Assembly (NCBI GenBank): GCA_022984795.1
Contig: JALIHJ010000071.1
Coordinates: 1-64,000 of the forward strand
Length of the DNA stretch: 64,000 nucleotides
From: Fabrea salina
Taxonomy: Eukaryota; Ciliophora; Heterotrichea; Heterotrichida; Fabreidae
Direction: 5' to 3'
The translations under genes and the position numbers were made by a program. The notes under the pieces are model-generated. The model was given only the letters and a program-made list of their open reading frames with translations, was not told the DNA's origin and did no database searches. Each line of letters opens with the position of its first letter. The first letter of the stretch is position 1. Of the stretch, positions 45,403 through 54,374 are shown one piece after another.

Positions 45403-45795
45403 ATGATAAGCAAACTGAACGCAAGGGCTCCTTCGAACAAACGCAGAATGACCTCTGCACGCGAACGAGTAGCTCAGAACTTTAACGCTGACAAGTTTTC
45501 AAGGCCTACCTCTGCTGACTCCAAGAGAAAAGGTATAGTATTTCGAATAATCAACTTCCGCCAGAAACCCACTGCGAACAAAGAAAACTCCTATATCCTG
45601 CCCAAACCTGCCAATAAAAAGACTTATGCCAAAAAACCCCTTCAGTCACCCCCCAAAGACTCTTTGCCTAAGCCTGACCTAAACGTTCTCCATGTATCAA
45701 ATAACTTCTATAAGAGCTTGGACCATTTGGAAGCTGCTTTGGAACAAGTAGAAACTTATAGACAGCAGGTGAAAATCCCTGATGGCTTTTTTTAA
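45403..45795 (+). CDS. Small basic protein, 130 aa, unknown
   Basis: It starts MISKLNARAPSNKRRM; the first 90 residues are Lys/Arg/Pro-rich and disordered, with a KENS sequence that might act as a KEN-box degron. Residues ~95-125 form one helix (YKSLDHLEAALEQVETYRQQ). I recognise no family. It lies between dCMP deaminase and a DHHC gene on the plus strand. Confidence 0.7.
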   Translation: MISKLNARAPSNKRRMTSARERVAQNFNADKFSRPTSADSKRKGIVFRIINFRQKPTANKENSYILPKPANKKTYAKKPLQSPPKDSLPKPDLNVLHVSNNFYKSLDHLEAALEQVETYRQQVKIPDGFF

Positions 45796-45863
45796 GTAAG
45801 ATAATTATGAAGGAACTGTGTGTATTAAGTTAATCAAGTATAATAGTCAATGAAACCATTATA

Positions 45864-46769
45864 ATGAAAATAAACGGGTTCAGAAAACCTTTAAACACCT
45901 ACCAAGTCTTTGCGTGGATCCAAATAATTTTGGTTTCGGTTTCTTTCTACACACTGATAATTCCGGTGCAAAGCTCAGAAGTCCAGGTAGTTACAGGGAC
46001 CTTTGCAAGTGTGTTTTTGCTAGGTTGTTTGGTGTTTGGGTTCATTTGCACTTATATAGATCCCACAGACCCAGCTGTGTTTGAGTCTAGAAAGTCACTG
46101 GCCAACCTTTATGAGATCAACGAGTCCTTTGACCACAAAAAGTACCCTAAAATCTGCCAAGTCTGCAAATCCCACGTGAATAAAGACTCCAAGCACTGTA
46201 GGGACTGTGGAAGGTGTGTGCTTCACTTTGACCACCACTGCAAGTGGCTTAACAACTGCATAGGTTTGAAGAACTATACTTGGTTTGTACTACTAATTAC
46301 AAGCTTACAAGGACTTGTGACAAGTCACTGTGTTTCAGGAATCAAACTTACCTTAGAAGTCATTAGCAACAAAGACCTAGACTTAGTGCTTTTTGAAGGC
46401 CACACTAAGTGGTACTTAGGACTGTTGTCTTTTTCTAATTTGCTAAGTGCAGTGGTTGCTTTCTTTAACCTACAGTTGTTGGCTTTTCATTTATTTTTGA
46501 AACTAAAAGGAATGACTACTTACGAATACATAGTCATGAGAAGAAACAAACCTAAAGCTAACCAAATAGCTGACGCCAACTCTTTAGACAAAAGCAGTAA
46601 GTACGAAGAAGTGCCTTTAGAAGAAATCTTCGAACCGTACATTGACAACCCTAACTACGGCGAAGCAGAGAACTCTTCTGACCTCAGCAAAGAAACCACG
46701 AACAACAGAGTTCCTTTGACTTGGCCTAACTTAGTGCCTAACCTGCACTTCAAGCCTGAAACTAACTAG
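45864..46769 (+). CDS. DHHC palmitoyltransferase
   Basis: 301 aa with four TM helices. Two lie before and two after the Cys-rich domain CQVCKSHVNKDSKHCRDCG, then CVLHFDHHCKWLNNCIG with the DHHC tetrad. It transfers palmitate from its own Cys to membrane-associated proteins at Golgi, plasma or endosomal membranes. The C-terminal tail is acidic and hydrophilic. TATAATG overlaps the start region (CCATTATAATG, the same 11 bases as before the gene at 8109). It converges with CAMTA, with 4 bp between stops. Confidence 0.95.
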   Translation: MKINGFRKPLNTYQVFAWIQIILVSVSFYTLIIPVQSSEVQVVTGTFASVFLLGCLVFGFICTYIDPTDPAVFESRKSLANLYEINESFDHKKYPKICQVCKSHVNKDSKHCRDCGRCVLHFDHHCKWLNNCIGLKNYTWFVLLITSLQGLVTSHCVSGIKLTLEVISNKDLDLVLFEGHTKWYLGLLSFSNLLSAVVAFFNLQLLAFHLFLKLKGMTTYEYIVMRRNKPKANQIADANSLDKSSKYEEVPLEEIFEPYIDNPNYGEAENSSDLSKETTNNRVPLTWPNLVPNLHFKPETN

Positions 46770-46773
46770 TGTA

Positions 46774-48246
46774 TTATATATAGTTACCTTTTAACCAAGC
46801 CCTTACTGTTTTCTGGATTAAAACAGCTGCTTTCTTTTGATAAATAAAGTGTTTGCGAGCAATCATTCCTCTAAATACTTTTTGGAGCTTAGAGGCAGCT
46901 TTTTTGGCTTCTCGGAACTGTCTTCGGTAAAGCCACATGCGCACATGACTTTGGATGAGTTGGACCCTTCCTTCAATGTCTTGAAGTAGTCCTTCGTTGA
47001 AGATGTAGTCCATTGCTGGAACTAAGCTGTGTGCGTTGCTTAAAGGACACTGGTTGGGGTCTGCCCCAATGTGCAGTAGTTCTACAATGGCTTCTTTGTG
47101 TTCTTTAAAAGCAGCTATTTCCAGTGCTGACTTCCCGTCTATAGTTTTAAGGTTGGGGTTAAGAGAGGAGCCAAACTTCTCTATGCACTTTGAAAAGTTC
47201 AGTGAAGCTAAGTAGTGAATTAAGCCTATTCCTTTGAAGTCTAAACTTTTGGCTTCTGGAAAGTTCACTATCCTTGGCAGTTCTTTCAAGAAGAAACTTT
47301 CTTGGCTCTGGTCTTCTATGAAGTAGTCCGTCTGAGTGTTGATTTCACACAAAGCAGAAAGTAAGTCTCTGCAAAGACTTTGTTTGGAGCCCTTCCACCA
47401 GTCTTTGCTGTTGCTTTTTTCAGAGATTATTTTGATTTCTTTGAACTCAAAGTCCTTGCGAGTCTCAGTGATTTCTTGGTCGTTAAGCATAATGTAGAGG
47501 TCAACTATACCTGACACGTGAGGAGGAGCTACGCACTTAAGCACTCCTGCCTGGATCATCTTCATCTTGACTTGGACGTCTCCGAACCCGCACTTTAGTT
47601 TTTTGTCCCTGCCAAACATAATAGCCGGCTCTATGCATATCATAACTTTGGTGCCCCCTGTGGTGTCTGCCCACTCTGGAGAGCAGTCTAGGATTTGGAC
47701 GTACCCTATTTCGTCCAAGTCGAAGGTTTTCAGCACGTCTTCGATCATTCTGCACTGTTCGCCTGACTGCATTAGTGAAGAGTCTTGGGTGGTCTGGTCT
47801 ATTAGATCTCTCAGAGCTTCGTCTAAGTAATGCACCAGCACTAGGTCTGGGTTACTTGCTAGCCAATAAGCTCTTCGGTGGAAGGTAGGCGTCGTTACTG
47901 GTCCTGAGCATCCAAAGCACTTCTCGAAACTTTCCACTCCACAGTTAATGCAAATTCCTGCTCCGTGCACATATGCACAGTGTACAGTGTCGAGTTCGTC
48001 TTTGTACTTTTCTCTGTCTTCACGAGTTCCTTTTCCGTTTTTTCTGAGTAAGTAAACGTGACCGTCTTGTTTCCAGCGCTTGAACTTAGACTTAAGAACG
48101 AAAAAAATACAGCCTGAAGCTGGAAGTGACTGGTGGGCAGTTATTACTGGAACCTCAAAAGGCTTTGTTCTGAGTATAGAAAAAACTTCAAATGGCCTAA
48201 GCCACCTGCACTTTGCAACACTGATGATAGCTTGGGGTTCCATCAT
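46774..48246 (-). CDS. CAMTA-type calmodulin-binding transcription activator
   Basis: 490 aa with a compact but complete CAMTA order. A CG-1 DNA-binding domain covers residues ~10-150 (CRWLRPFEVFSIL, GCIFFVLKSK, DGHVYLLRKNGKGTREDREKYK, AYVHGAG, YWLASNPDLVLVHYL). An IPT/TIG domain lies near 195-285 (DCSPEWADTTGGTKVMI, LKCVAPPHVSG), an ankyrin segment near 365-420 (GKSALEIAAFKEHKEAIVELL), and three IQ motifs near 432-485 (VQLIQSHVRMWLYRRQF, ASKLQKVFRGMIARKHF, AVLIQKTVRAWLK). The CG-1 domain carries an insertion with Cys pairs (CINCGVESFEKCFGC), possibly zinc-binding and not typical of plants. It predicts calcium/calmodulin-responsive transcription. Confidence 0.93.
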   Translation of the reverse strand: MMEPQAIISVAKCRWLRPFEVFSILRTKPFEVPVITAHQSLPASGCIFFVLKSKFKRWKQDGHVYLLRKNGKGTREDREKYKDELDTVHCAYVHGAGICINCGVESFEKCFGCSGPVTTPTFHRRAYWLASNPDLVLVHYLDEALRDLIDQTTQDSSLMQSGEQCRMIEDVLKTFDLDEIGYVQILDCSPEWADTTGGTKVMICIEPAIMFGRDKKLKCGFGDVQVKMKMIQAGVLKCVAPPHVSGIVDLYIMLNDQEITETRKDFEFKEIKIISEKSNSKDWWKGSKQSLCRDLLSALCEINTQTDYFIEDQSQESFFLKELPRIVNFPEAKSLDFKGIGLIHYLASLNFSKCIEKFGSSLNPNLKTIDGKSALEIAAFKEHKEAIVELLHIGADPNQCPLSNAHSLVPAMDYIFNEGLLQDIEGRVQLIQSHVRMWLYRRQFREAKKAASKLQKVFRGMIARKHFIYQKKAAVLIQKTVRAWLKGNYI

Positions 48247-48454
48247 TAAATTAGTTACAAGAACTGTGGACTATAGAAGGATCAAGCAAAACCCACACTC
48301 AATTTATCTGGTCTGGTTTAGGGAATCTTGTATGTGTAGTAAACCAAAATACTGGTTGTTAAGTCATAAAATAAGTTCAAATTAAACCTGTAATGGATGT
48401 CAGCTTTCAATCAGTCAGTCGATCACAGTAAAGTCTCAAAGTATTCTCAAAACA
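48247..48454. other. Noncoding spacer, left edge of the interior island
   Basis: About 208 bp between the CAMTA start and a 20-bp repeat. No frame is supported. It presumably includes the CAMTA promoter. This is long for this chromosome, where spacers are usually under 50 bp. Confidence 0.5.
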
Positions 48455-48474
48455 ATTCAGTTCGGTATTTAATT
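48455..48474 (+). repeat. 20-bp imperfect direct repeat, left copy
   Basis: ATTCAGTTCGGTATTTAATT; the partner at 48732-48751 differs by one T moved between runs. The pair brackets a gene fragment. Confidence 0.6.
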
Positions 48475-48485
48475 TAATTGTTATG

Positions 48486-48746
48486 TTAGCGAGCCCTTAG
48501 GCCTTTTAAGAATACAGGGGGCGTTGACTTTGTTGTGGGCCTTTTAAGTTTGTTACAGTTTCTTCTTCTGTAAACCCAGTCAACAAAGTTTTTGATGGCT
48601 CCGTCTATTTGTTGTGCTTTTTGGTTTGGCCATTTAGCATGTTCTTCGAATTTTTTGCTGCAGAGGACGATGTCGTATAGGTCTATGTTCTCGTCAACTT
48701 TGTGTGCTATTAGTTCTTCGATTAGGATTTGATTCAGTTTCGGTAT
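48486..48746 (-). pseudogene. C-terminal fragment of an unknown gene
   Basis: An open minus-strand stretch of about 86 codons without ATG reads KLNQILIEELIAHKV, ENIDLYDIVLCSKKF, then QIDGAIKNFVDWVYRRR and ends FLKGLRAR with TAA. Composition and codon use look like real protein, but an upstream TAA and no start or intron signal leave it without a 5' end. It lies between 20-bp direct repeats and directly after the two-TM gene. I cannot name the parent family. Confidence 0.5.
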
Positions 48747-48751
48747 TAATT
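48732..48751 (+). repeat. 20-bp imperfect direct repeat, right copy
   Basis: ATTCAGTTTCGGTATTAATT; partner of 48455-48474. Confidence 0.6.
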
Positions 48752-48758
48752 ATTAGTT

Positions 48759-49622
48759 TTATTTGAGCTTCTCAAGGATTTTCCTCAAGAGTTCAGGTTT
48801 TATTTTCATGACTGAGTCTTTGAACTCATCATAGACGTACAAAAAAGCCATGCTTCCAGCCATTTTGCCTTCTGTTAAATTAGGCCGTATTTTCACTAAC
48901 TCTGGAATATAATCCTCTCTTTTGAGTATTTTCAAGTAAAAAAAGTCTTTAAGAGCAAGGAACTTCCTTCCATTACAAACTCCAAGCAAGATTGGCATAA
49001 AGACGAATAAATTCAAGCAAGAAGTAAAAATAGTCATTATTCCCAAGGGAAATACCATCAAGCACCAGTAGTCTGCAGGCGGAATGTAAACTTCATCCTT
49101 GAACATGACTTCTATGAAGGAATCTGTTTGAGCTGGAGAGCCTACTTTGACTTTAAAAGGGTCGGCCTCCCCCGAAGGAGTTCTCAGCCACCATTTGCAA
49201 TTAAAAGTATTGTCCTCAGGAAAACCGCTTCTCTCTGACAAAGAACTGCAAATCCACCTAGGGAACCACTCTGTGCTTTCCGAGCCATTGTACTTTCCAT
49301 ACTGGTAAGGATAAAAAGCCCGGCGACCAAGGTCATCATAAGCAAGGGTTGCAATGGAGTCGCTGTATTTGTTTGAGAAGCATCCATACCCCTTTAGACC
49401 AATACTCTGAATAGACACTTCCCAAACAACATACTCGTGGTAGTCGAAGTTGTTTTTGAAATGCGCGAAATCACTGTTGGTAAGGTGGCATTGGTCATCT
49501 GTCCAGTTCCTTGTAAGAAAAGGGTGGTATATTCCATAATAAATTCCGGCCCAAATAGGAAGCCCTATTAGGAATAATACTACGTTAACGAAAGCACTTG
49601 CTTCGAAACAGTTAAAAGCCAT
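48759..49622 (-). CDS. Two-TM membrane protein with Cys-containing ectodomain
   Basis: 287 aa. The topology is a short cytosolic start, TM1 (VNVVLFLIGLPIWAGIYYGI), a loop of ~165 residues with conserved-looking Cys (DQCHLTN, GYGCFSN, RWICSSL, FNCKWW), TM2 (YWCLMVFPLGIMTIFTSCLNLFVFMPILL) and a charged helical tail. I do not recognise the family. It is a subtelomere-associated family here, since a fragment of it lies at 1116-1204. It is directly downstream of TIG/PA14 copy 2 on the same strand, so the two may be co-inherited surface proteins. Confidence 0.8.
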   Translation of the reverse strand: MAFNCFEASAFVNVVLFLIGLPIWAGIYYGIYHPFLTRNWTDDQCHLTNSDFAHFKNNFDYHEYVVWEVSIQSIGLKGYGCFSNKYSDSIATLAYDDLGRRAFYPYQYGKYNGSESTEWFPRWICSSLSERSGFPEDNTFNCKWWLRTPSGEADPFKVKVGSPAQTDSFIEVMFKDEVYIPPADYWCLMVFPLGIMTIFTSCLNLFVFMPILLGVCNGRKFLALKDFFYLKILKREDYIPELVKIRPNLTEGKMAGSMAFLYVYDEFKDSVMKIKPELLRKILEKLK

Positions 49623-49929
49623 TAAGTTATTATGCTAGAACACCATGGGGGTTCATCCCTAAAATTCCAAATAAGGTGCCACTGTAACTATTGACTCTTT
49701 AACTTGGATTGGTGTTCAAATGGGTTACTGAACCACATAAAATAGAGATCCTGAGCTCAGTCTTTGTGTGTTAACTTTTAGTTTCAAAGCTGTCTTGTGG
49801 TTGGACTCAACGGTTTCAGACCTCAGAATTCTTGACTACTCTATAAGTCACTCCAACAGAAGTACATTATTCTGCCTTTCAATGCTAACTATCTGTAATT
49901 TAGACTTAAAGTAGAGTCACTAGTTTAAG
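49623..49929. other. Spacer downstream of TIG/PA14 copy 2
   Basis: 307 bp without a supported frame. The right part (49853-49929) is the 3' flank shared with copy 1 (6482-6578); the left part is unique and includes the promoter region of the two-TM gene. Confidence 0.6.
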
Positions 49930-52428
49930 TTAATATTCATTATTAGTTATACTTTCATGCCTTTTTCTTCTGAAAAAGTCCATTGGGTCTCTTTCAGGCA
50001 CTTCGGGGCTTTGCGTTTCGTTGGTGATATTGATTCGGCCTACTGTGACTTGGTAGTCTTGGACAGGAGTTACTGTAGCTTTATTCCTAGCCCAAGAACG
50101 AATTCTCTGAACCAAACCAAAAAAAGCCATGATGGTTTGGACTAGAATCACTACTGCAACTACCCAAGTGATTAGTTGTTCCAGGACTCCAAATGCATCT
50201 TCCCAGTCACTGTTTAAGAAGCAGATCACTGCCAAGAAGATCAAGCACACTGCTCCTTCGCTGAAGATGGATATGACTTTCTGGCTCTTCTCTAAGTAAG
50301 GGTTGACTATCATGATGAAGAGAGTGTAGGCTACTACTGCTGCAGAATTCAACCCAGCTTGGAAGTAAGGATAGTTTCCTAGAAGAGCTAAACTTACCGA
50401 AAGCACTAGTCTCATACAAAGAAATGCAAAGTAAGTGTAGCAACCTGGAAAGTTGTGCTGACGGTTAAATTCGTAGAAAAGAGTGCCCCAGGTTAGGTGG
50501 AACACTGACTCTTCACCCAAATTAGTTATTCTAGACCTGTGCTTTCTGTTGAAGTAGTATAGAGCTACAGGAGTGAGTAGCACCAAACAAGCCACCAAGC
50601 ACCCTGAAAAATAATTGATTATTTCTAGAGTACTAGCTTCTGGAAGTGCTAGTAACTGGATGAAACAGGCCATCGTTAAGTCCAAATAACACTGAATCCA
50701 GTAGCGTAGGAACAGGTTGTATTTGTACTGCCTCAGAAGTCCCTTAAGTTTTTGCTGAAGCTTTTCTGTTGGAAGCTTCGACAAAGCCCAGATAAAGGGC
50801 CATAATACCAACAGCACTACTAGAATGAACAAGTTGGCAGCAGCAGTCACCATAAACAAACTAGACGGGAACTTTGAAAGGTAGGCTTGAGAGTCGTTTC
50901 CAGTAACTGCTTTTAGAGCGTAGTCTAAGTACACTCTAAAGGACTCCAACAAGTTCATTCCTTCAAACAAGCCTCTGAGACCAGGAGTAAGGGGATTGGT
51001 GCTCAGAGTTATGTATGAAAGAATCTCTAGAGTGTTCATGAGCTTCCACAAAACTGAAGGATTGGGGTTGAAGAAACTGAAAAGGGCTGTAGTAGCTCCT
51101 GCCCCTGCAGCTACTGTTTGTGCTTGTTCTTTGGCTTGTTTAGTCAACATTCCAACTGAGTCGTGTTCTTTAAGTGCTGTTTGGAGTTCTTGGGTCACTA
51201 AGAGGTAGTTGGACTCACTTGTGATGTTGGGAATCAGAGTCAGGGAAACTGCTTCGCCTTCTGCAACGTATGAGTCAAACTTCATAGTGAATTCGTAAGT
51301 TCTAAGGTCAATCTCCTGCAAGTCATAAGTGTACCTAATGGTTTTATTCTGAACAGAGAACTCAAAACTAGATGCTTCTAAGGAAGAGTTAAGAGTCTCT
51401 GTGAAGCTAAGAGTAAGGGTGTTGTCTTCGTTCTTGAGGTTGGCAGAGAATGTGCCTCTATTGCAGAACCCGTACTCTTGAACATAGCCTTGGTTACACT
51501 CACAAGTGCTATTGGGGTTGATGAATGCATCTTCCACACAACTACTGCACTCTTCAAACTCACACTCAAGACACAAGTCATTCCCACACAAACTGCAACT
51601 ATAGTCATTTAAACACCCAAACTTGCAGTTAGGCAAACAGTCTCCACACTGCTCTCCGTCCCAGAACTGCTCTATTCCACACTCTGGCAAGCATTCATTC
51701 AGTTCAACTGGACACATAGTGCAGTTTCCACAGTTTAGACTGAACTCTGGAGTGTCCTTAGGAAGTTTGTAGGCTTTGACTCTCCAAATGAATCCTTGAA
51801 AGAAGTTCTGCAGAGTTGCATTGGCTCCTATCACAAACTTAAAGTCCCTGTCAGTGTCTTCAAACTCGGTTTGGCAGAAAACACTAGGAATCCTTTCTTG
51901 GAGTGTCTTTGGGTTGTTGCTTACTGTAACCATTGCTAGAGTCCAGGAGTTGTCTAGAGTGCTGCTTGAGTAGTAAGTAGTGCCTTCAACAGTAGAGTAA
52001 ACTGAGTCTTCCAAGCCAATCTCCACTTTGGTTTGGTTGGAAGCTTTTGACAGAATAGTTCCTTGGAGAGTTTCTGACTTGAACCACACACTCACACTGA
52101 ACTCCCAAGCAAGCACAAGTATTGGGGACTCAGTTGACTCGTAAGGAGGCAGTCTCATGTAGGAAGACCCTTTGAAGTAGTAACCCCTTTCCTTCGTGGG
52201 GTAGGGATCGTTATCACTGAAGAAAGGGTAGAACTGAGTGCCAGTACCAGCTTTGACTGGAATGGAGTTGTAGGGGTCGGTTATTATCTTTTGCATTCCT
52301 TGGGGCTTAAACTCAAAAGCTACTTCAGGACCGTAGATTTCTGAAGAAGTTTCAGAGCAGTTGAACCCAGTAGGACATACTCTGCTGCACCTGCCTTTAT
52401 ATAAGTTCCAGTTGCTTATACATTCCAC
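49930..52428 (-). CDS. TIG/PA14 surface protein, copy 2: LamG, Cys-rich and multi-pass membrane part
   Basis: Continues the gene starting at 54374, but in another frame. It encodes the Cys-rich stalk (CVECISNWNLYKGRCSRVCP), a LamG-like fold (GYYFKGSSYMRLPPYE), the furin/EGF-like region (CLECEFEECSSC), a linker nearly identical to copy 1 and 7-8 TM helices. The tail differs from copy 1 only through one extra T in GACTTTTTCAG: this copy reads FRRKRHESITNNEY, whereas copy 1 reads SEEKGMKV. There is no good ATG at the start of this frame (52428 is GTG). Either the gene is broken by one frameshift near 52480 or the assembly has a one-base error there. Confidence 0.7.
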   Translation of the reverse strand: MECISNWNLYKGRCSRVCPTGFNCSETSSEIYGPEVAFEFKPQGMQKIITDPYNSIPVKAGTGTQFYPFFSDNDPYPTKERGYYFKGSSYMRLPPYESTESPILVLAWEFSVSVWFKSETLQGTILSKASNQTKVEIGLEDSVYSTVEGTTYYSSSTLDNSWTLAMVTVSNNPKTLQERIPSVFCQTEFEDTDRDFKFVIGANATLQNFFQGFIWRVKAYKLPKDTPEFSLNCGNCTMCPVELNECLPECGIEQFWDGEQCGDCLPNCKFGCLNDYSCSLCGNDLCLECEFEECSSCVEDAFINPNSTCECNQGYVQEYGFCNRGTFSANLKNEDNTLTLSFTETLNSSLEASSFEFSVQNKTIRYTYDLQEIDLRTYEFTMKFDSYVAEGEAVSLTLIPNITSESNYLLVTQELQTALKEHDSVGMLTKQAKEQAQTVAAGAGATTALFSFFNPNPSVLWKLMNTLEILSYITLSTNPLTPGLRGLFEGMNLLESFRVYLDYALKAVTGNDSQAYLSKFPSSLFMVTAAANLFILVVLLVLWPFIWALSKLPTEKLQQKLKGLLRQYKYNLFLRYWIQCYLDLTMACFIQLLALPEASTLEIINYFSGCLVACLVLLTPVALYYFNRKHRSRITNLGEESVFHLTWGTLFYEFNRQHNFPGCYTYFAFLCMRLVLSVSLALLGNYPYFQAGLNSAAVVAYTLFIMIVNPYLEKSQKVISIFSEGAVCLIFLAVICFLNSDWEDAFGVLEQLITWVVAVVILVQTIMAFFGLVQRIRSWARNKATVTPVQDYQVTVGRINITNETQSPEVPERDPMDFFRRKRHESITNNEY

Positions 52429-54374
52429 ACAGTTAGTAGGCAGTGTGCAGAGTCTGCAGTTGCTAGGAAAATTAGAGTAGTATATTCTTCTGACTTTCCA
52501 GGATCTAATGGGACTGTGTAGTACCCATCATAAGTAATTTGGGGTTGGTAATCTCCTTCAGTGTAAGGTTGTAGTTGACACTCTATTAAACTGTTTGAGT
52601 TTGACTTGATTTCGCAGTCTGCAGACCCCATTTTGACTTCTAGCTTGGAAGCATCACTTGGAAAGTTTTCACCATTGATAGTTATTGTATTTGAAGTCAA
52701 AGAGAAGTCTCTTATTACAGGCACGTTCTGGTACTCAAAAGAGCAGTCTCCTCTGCAAATAGTGAGTCTATCGTCAATCCAAACTCTCAGTTGAGGCTTA
52801 GTTTGATAAGTTCTCAGGAAGTCTGAAGGTATTACAAACCAGAACTGAGAGTCTGAAGGTTGGTGAAGGAGTTCCCCGTCTACTGTATTGCCGCTAGTAT
52901 CCCTGAACTTCAAGTCTTCTGGTTGGGGGTTCATGTACCCTGGCACTATTACGTAAAGATAACTTTTAAGGCAATACGTATAAAGGTTAAAATATTTAGA
53001 GCCTATTTGTTTTTGAAAATAATTCCTCTGAGTATCCCCGCAATTCAGTTCCCCTATTTCTTGAGCAGTACCTTTGTACTCAATAGGATTAGTATTATGC
53101 AAACTAGTAATGCTTATTCTTTTGACTAAAGGCATTCTGTTTCTGTAAGAATTCCCGTCTCCTGGGATCTTTACTCCTAATGAAAAGAATCCATAATTAC
53201 AGCAATTTTCTTGATCTACTTCTAAGTAATACAGCTGGTCTTTCAATAGCTGTATTTCACTAGATGGACTGGAGTCATCAAAGTGCATGAAAGGATATGA
53301 GTAAGGCAATGCAGAAATGATCTGTTGTTTATTCAAAGGATCTGCATCTGTACTTAACCAGACTTTGGCATTATCGTTTACACTTGCATAGAAAGTGTAT
53401 TCTCCTGTCCTCGGAGCTTTGAAGTACCCATAAATTTTTGAATCCTTTTGTGCCAGATCATAGTCTAAACTAGAATTAGGAATGTATCCTTCTAGTTCTA
53501 GGCTAGTAGTTATATTAGAGTAAATCCTCCTAAACAGCCCGGCACTTCCTTCATAATGGTTTTGCGGAGTAATTTTATAATAAGCATTAGTTACACAAAT
53601 GATGCTAGCAAAACTAGCACTGGTTACTTCGCAGTCAGTTCCATCTATCTCTACCCTGATTCTACTAGTGTCACTAGGAAATGAATGTCCTGTAATGGTT
53701 ATTTCCAGTCCCCCTAAAGCATTTCCTTGGCTATGGGAAATACCATCTACTGAAGCAATCGTTCTAAAAAAGTACTCTTCTCCTTGGAGTGTGTAGCCAG
53801 CTCCTGTCCATAGCATGTCTGCTTGTCCAACTCCAGTAATCTCGAGCTTGGGATTGAAGTCACCGTGAATATTATTTCCAAGTTGAACTTTCACTGAACT
53901 GAAAACCCACCATGACCATTCTGACTGGATAGCTAAGGCTTGGTTTTCTACAGAACCAGATAGAACTTGATCACTGCTGCTCCAGAGATAGAAAACATTA
54001 CTTATGTCTCCAGCCGTAGCCTCATTCCTGTTGAGGGTTATTATTGGGTAGGCGTTTCCATAGTTAAGGTTTTTTGAGTATACTTCAGAGCCATTGTGTT
54101 TGACTCTCAGTTTAGCACTACTCCCTTCACTAGAATCCCAAGGAGGGATCAAACACTCAAGCTCGCTTCCGCTTAAAAAAAGTACCTCGCATTCTTCTCC
54201 TCCGATAGTTACAGTGTAGTGAGAAGTGTCTAAGTCATTGAAAGTTCCTTTGAAAAACACGCTGCTGAGACCGTAGAAGGAGTCTGGATCTTCCTTACCT
54301 CTAAAAGGAGTAGCTATTTTGTCTATTTCGGCAGCTTTGCTTAGCATCAGCATGATCACCACACAAATGACCAT
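52416..54374 (-). CDS. TIG/PA14 surface protein, copy 2: ectodomain part
   Basis: The ATG at 54374 gives a signal peptide (MVICVVIMLMLSKAA). About 630 residues follow with the same modules as copy 1: TIG-type folds, a PA14-like module (YFKAPRTGEYTFYASV, LSTDADPLNKQQI), then another TIG with LIECQL. The last ~22 residues (TTLIFLATADSAHCLLTVWNV) are out of frame. The natural continuation, YYSNFPSNCRLCTLPTNCVEC, is in the frame of 49930-52428, requiring a one-base loss near 52480. Identity with copy 1 is roughly half in the first 350 residues but very high around SDSQFWFVIPSDFLRTY and beyond. Confidence 0.75.
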   Translation of the reverse strand: MVICVVIMLMLSKAAEIDKIATPFRGKEDPDSFYGLSSVFFKGTFNDLDTSHYTVTIGGEECEVLFLSGSELECLIPPWDSSEGSSAKLRVKHNGSEVYSKNLNYGNAYPIITLNRNEATAGDISNVFYLWSSSDQVLSGSVENQALAIQSEWSWWVFSSVKVQLGNNIHGDFNPKLEITGVGQADMLWTGAGYTLQGEEYFFRTIASVDGISHSQGNALGGLEITITGHSFPSDTSRIRVEIDGTDCEVTSASFASIICVTNAYYKITPQNHYEGSAGLFRRIYSNITTSLELEGYIPNSSLDYDLAQKDSKIYGYFKAPRTGEYTFYASVNDNAKVWLSTDADPLNKQQIISALPYSYPFMHFDDSSPSSEIQLLKDQLYYLEVDQENCCNYGFFSLGVKIPGDGNSYRNRMPLVKRISITSLHNTNPIEYKGTAQEIGELNCGDTQRNYFQKQIGSKYFNLYTYCLKSYLYVIVPGYMNPQPEDLKFRDTSGNTVDGELLHQPSDSQFWFVIPSDFLRTYQTKPQLRVWIDDRLTICRGDCSFEYQNVPVIRDFSLTSNTITINGENFPSDASKLEVKMGSADCEIKSNSNSLIECQLQPYTEGDYQPQITYDGYYTVPLDPGKSEEYTTLIFLATADSAHCLLTVWNV

